Shown here: one piece after another, positions 60,795 through 64,000 of the stretch | How the letters are laid out: every line of letters starts with the position of its first letter | How positions within the stretch are numbered: the first letter of the stretch is position 1 | Assembly (NCBI GenBank): GCA_030674155.1 | Contig: CM060325.1 | Coordinates: forward strand, 48,575,941 to 48,639,940 | Reading direction: 5' to 3' | Source of the DNA: Stramonita haemastoma | Taxonomy: Eukaryota; Mollusca; Gastropoda; Neogastropoda; Muricidae | DNA: 64,000 nucleotides | Program-made: the position numbers and the translations under genes | The notes under the pieces: model-generated | The model's database searches: none | Seen by the model: the letters and a program-made list of their open reading frames with translations, nothing else | What the model was told of the DNA's origin: nothing

Positions 60795-61055
60795 ACTGAG
60801 CTAGGAATTTTCTTTTTTCTGTCCCTCTGTTTCTGCCTTGTTCCTTTTCTTCCTGTCACCTTTTTCTGGTCTATTTTCTGCCTTCTTGGTCTGTTCTTCT
60901 GCCTTTTTTTTTACAGAAAGACTTATAACAATTCTCTCCCACACTTACGTCATATGAGCTGGTCCTGACTTTTTTTTTTTATTTAAAAAATAAAAAGAAA
61001 AACAAACAAAAAAATTTTAATTAAAAAAAAAAAAAAAAAGCTGGTCCTGACTTTA
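60795..61055 (+). repeat. Family A copy with an AT-rich insert flanked by 16-bp direct repeats
   Basis: Family A landmarks 'GCCTTCTTGGTCTGTTCTTC', 'CAGAAAGACTTATAACAATT'. It stops at AGCTGGTCCTGACTTT (60957-60972). After about 66 bp of T/A-rich sequence the same 16-mer recurs at 61039-61054. The piggyBac-like MITE then follows. Confidence 0.75.
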
Positions 61056-61262
61056 CCCTCTTGTATTTGGATTCTCTGAACACAAATTGCCTCAAGATTT
61101 CGCATTCCATCACGAAATCAGGTCACTCAGGCACACATGTTCCCTCACCTTTTCCTCCTTCTAAGTACATACCCGCAGCTATAATTACTTCCAGACTCAC
61201 AGCAGGGTCTGTGCCTCTAGCCTGATAGAGCTTCAGCATATGGTAGTGATCAGTGAGAAAAC
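61052..61262 (+). mobile_element. piggyBac-like MITE (family G), 3' truncated
   Basis: TTTA then CCCTCTTGTATTTGGATTC, 'CTCTGAACACAAATTGCCTC', 'GATTTCGCATTCCATCACG', 'CAGCTATAATTACTTCCAG' and 'GCCTGATAGAGCTTCAGCAT'. It stops before the right end seen at 37725 and 48633. Confidence 0.7.
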
Positions 61263-61321
61263 TACCCTCAAAATAAAAAGAATAAAATGAAACACACACC
61301 ACACACATACATATATTATAT

Positions 61322-61352
<31 letters not shown>

Positions 61353-61399
61353 TGCACACACAGAACATTTTCCTTTTTTTTAAAAACAAAAATTTTTAC

Positions 61400-61748
61400 A
61401 CCTCTTTAAGTCACGGCAGATTTCTCTGTGTAAAATTCAGGCTGCTCTCCCTGGGGACAGCACGTTGCCACAAGAGCAGTTCCACCCATTATTTTTTCAT
61501 TTGCTTTCCTGTCTGCAGCTGTATTTGTTTCCCTATCAGAGTGGATTTTTTTCTACAGAATTTTGCCAGGGACAATTCTCTTGTTGCCGTGGTTTTTTTT
61601 ATGTGTGCTGAATAATTTTGTGTAACACACGGGGCCTCAGGTTCGTCCGAAAGTCTAGCACCCAGACTACCACTCATGGTCTAATGGATGGGGAAAATTT
61701 TTGAGTCCAATTCCCAAACGGAGATCGAACCACCACTCACATTCTTCT
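61400..61748 (-). repeat. SINE family F, reverse orientation
   Basis: The minus strand reads 'GAGTGGTAGTCTGGGTGCTA', 'GACTTTCGGACGAACCTGAG', 'GCAACAAGAGAATTGTCCCT', 'GGCAAAATTCTGTAGAAAAA' and 'CAGGGAGAGCAGCCTGAATT'. Head partly degraded. Confidence 0.75.
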
Positions 61749-61774
61749 TCCTCGATCACTCAGTCAGCAAATAT

Positions 61775-62050
61775 CATTAACTATGATATGAGCAAAAAAT
61801 CTGTCGCGCTGCTGTTAAGCACCTAACAAGTCTGGCCCAGTGCATCCCAACTCAGCGTGAGAGAGAGTAGTTATCTTTTAAGTCTTTCTGGAGAAAAAGT
61901 TCAGGAGAATGGACCAAGAAGGCAGAACATAAGAAGAAGCTGACAGGTAGAAAAGGAACCAGGTAGAAACAAAGAGAGGGAATTCATAGCACATAATTTC
62001 CAGAAGGTGGGGATGTTTTTTATACTGACATCCACCCTCCCCCCCCCCCC
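61775..62050 (-). repeat. Dispersed repeat family A, reverse orientation
   Basis: The reverse complement has 'TGTCAGTATAAAAAACATCC', 'CCTTCTTGGTCCATTCTCC', 'CCAGAAAGACTTAAAAGATA' and 'CCAGACTTGTTAGGTGC', and 'TTAACAGCAGCGCGACAG'. It ends at a C14 run (62039-62054). Confidence 0.82.
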
Positions 62051-62242
62051 CCCAGGAATGCGTACCCTTATAAGTTTAAAAAAGTCACATAATATGCAAA
62101 ATCTTACCATTAGTAAACTTTGGAGCTGTAGCCAAGGAAAAAATATATATGAATAACATTTACAAACCAAAAAGTAAAATAATAATCCAAAGGAACAAAA
62201 TGTATAAATGCTGTAAGGAAAAAAAGTCAGATATGATGGTTC

Positions 62243-62275
62243 TTCCCCCCCCCCCCCCCCCCCCCCCCCCCCGGG
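62243..62275. repeat. Poly(C) run, about 30 bp
   Basis: A pure C run following a D/H 3' module scrap (62095-62135). A (CA)n tract of about 60 bp lies at 62345-62407. Confidence 0.9.
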
Positions 62276-62345
62276 CACAGAAGAAGAAGAAGACTGCAGG
62301 CAGACTGTGAGACACATGCATATAAAATATAATACTTGACTTTCA

Positions 62346-62409
<64 letters not shown>

Positions 62410-62599
62410 TGACAGATAGAAAAAGCATACATACTGTACATCCCAAGCAAAAGAAACCAGACAGAACAGTATGATGAAAATCAGCAGTGTATATTTATTG
62501 TTCAGCATCTTTCTTTATCATTTAACATACATTCTGTTCAGCCACATAACCACATAGTCACATATCCACACAGTTCTAGCCATTGCATAGGCCTACATC

Positions 62600-63240
62600 A
62601 TACCTTACATTGTTCAAAACAGTCTTGTCACCACATAATGCACAATACATTCTGTTCAAGACAGTCATGTCACCACATAACACACTATACATTCTGTTCA
62701 AAACAGTCATGTCACCACATAACGCACTATACATTCTGTTCAAAACAGTCATGTCACCACATAACCACTATACATTCTGTTCAAAACAGTCATGTCACCA
62801 CATAACGCACTATACATTCTGTTCAAAACAGTCATGTCACCACATAACGCACTATACATTCTGTTCAAAACAGTCATGTCACCACATAACGCACTATACA
62901 TTCTGTTCAAAACAATCATGTCACCACAAACACACTATACATTCTGTTCAAAACAGTCATGTCACCACATAACACACTATACATTCTGTTCAAAACAGTC
63001 ATGTCACCACATAACGCACTATACATTCTGTTCAAAACAATCATGTCACCACATAACACACAATACATTCTGTTCAAAACAATCATGTCACCACATAACA
63101 CTCTATACATTCTGTTCATAACAATCATGTCAGCACATAACACATTATACATTCTGTTCGAAACAGACATGTCTCACATAACACACTATACATTCTGTTT
63201 CAAAACAGACATGTCTCCACATAACACACAAGACATTTGC
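62600..63240 (+). repeat. 42-bp tandem array, about 15 copies
   Basis: The unit is CATGTCACCACATAACGCAC, TATACATTCTGTTCAAAACA, GT. The 42-bp period equals 14 codons, so the frame stays open and yields a 14-residue repeat (SPHNALYILFKTVM). Divergence rises towards the right end. No flanking gene signal supports translation. Confidence 0.93.
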
Positions 63241-63299
63241 TGATCATGATAGTCTCTCCGCTATACACTTAACATGTGTTCCATTTATCAGAACAGTCT

Positions 63300-63722
63300 C
63301 ATCAACATTTACTTCATGCATACATTTCATTTCTTTGGAACAGTCTTGCTATCATACATATTCAACATGCCTTTCATTCCTTTGGAATATCTGGCTACCA
63401 TTTAACATCTCATCAATATATTCATGCACTGCCTTTCATTCCTTTGGAATAGTCTGGCTACCAGTAATAAATATTCAACATGCCTTTCATTCCTTTGGAA
63501 TAGTCTGTGCTACCATATATTTCAACATTGCCATTTCATTCCTTGGAACAGTCTGCTACCATATAATATTCAACATGCATTTCATTCCTCTGGAACAGTC
63601 TTGCTACCATATAAATTCAACACATTTCATTCCTAACAGTCTTGCTACCAATTATTCACTTTCTTCTTTGGAACAGTTCTGGCTACCATACATATTCAAC
63701 ATGCCTTTCATTCCTTAGCCAG
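63300..63722 (+). repeat. Degenerate about 45-bp tandem array
   Basis: About nine diverged units of TATTCAACATGCCTTTCATT, CCTTTGGAATAGTCTGGCTA, CCATA. It directly follows the 42-bp array but has a different unit. Confidence 0.85.
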
Positions 63723-63727
63723 GGACA

Positions 63728-64000
63728 GAAAAGCCTAGTGGTCAGAGCATTGTGCTCGTGATCTGACAACCTGAGTTTGAGCCACCACCAAAACACCCAT
63801 TCCGGGGGGCTTTTCTCCTGGAGATAACATCAGTACCGACTCTACTCCTCTGAAAATCCTTCAGATGAGACTGTAAATCAAGGTTCCATCGCGAGTGCAC
63901 GTTAAACATCTTGCACACGTAATAAAAACCTGTTCGGCCTTTAGAAGTGTAAGCCATTGCATGCTGGTAGAAACAGATAACAACATTTTTTAAAACATAT
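63728..64000 (+). repeat. SINE family C/H, cut by the window end
   Basis: Head 'AAAAGCCTAGTGGTCAGAGC' with 'ATTGTGCTCGTGATCTGACA'. Body 'TAACATCAGTACCGACTCTA', 'CCTTCAGATGAGACTGTAAA', 'AACATCTTGCACACGTAAT' and 'GCATGCTGGTAGAAACAGAT'. It continues past the window. Confidence 0.78.

Noticed and set aside
62600..63240. A CRISPR-like array
   Set aside because: Uniform tandem units with no unique spacers, in a eukaryotic genome.

Overview
This is a eukaryotic nuclear window, very probably from a mollusc and most likely a gastropod. It has split genes with GT-AG introns, very long (GT)n, (CT)n, (GATA)n and (TA)n tracts, many tRNA-headed SINE-like repeats, and decayed non-LTR retrotransposons. The species call is inference from gene content and repeat style; the sequence does not prove it.

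Three conserved genes can be rebuilt exon by exon. (1) 1654-9784, plus strand: a six-exon slowmo/PRELID3 gene, a mitochondrial PRELI-domain lipid-transfer protein of 224 codons. (2) 25356-17324, minus strand: a six-exon ankyrin-repeat and SOCS-box protein of about 453 residues, a predicted substrate receptor of a Cullin-5 E3 ligase. Its reading frame is broken by three single-base shifts. (3) 26582-57259, plus strand: a fifteen-exon Xaa-Pro dipeptidase (prolidase, PEPD) of about 498 residues. All five metal ligands are present and there is one single-base shift. Genes 2 and 3 are head to head across about 1.2 kb that probably holds a shared promoter region. No pathway links the three products.

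Inside PEPD intron 12 lie two intact intronless paralogous ORFs (49391-50287 and 50718-51641). They share three blocks, including a C-terminal block of exactly 119 residues in both. I do not recognise the family. Each is followed by an AATAAA-plus-hexamer tail like that of a retroposon. A 64-codon ORF with a long hydrophobic segment lies antisense in PEPD intron 1.

The rest is mostly repeats: two decayed LINE pieces near the left end and a third at 22.4 kb; several dispersed families (called A-H here), including tRNA-headed SINEs, one chimeric tRNA/5S-headed SINE, and a TTAA-flanked piggyBac-like MITE; and several tandem arrays. The most unusual pattern is in PEPD. Three separate 3' splice sites (exons 6, 11 and 12) have been tandemly copied together with the first bases of the exon, giving arrays of decoy acceptors. 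Two further acceptors (exons 13 and 15) follow large pyrimidine arrays. One SINE sits on the 5' splice site of the ankyrin gene's exon 4, and its target-site duplication preserved the site.
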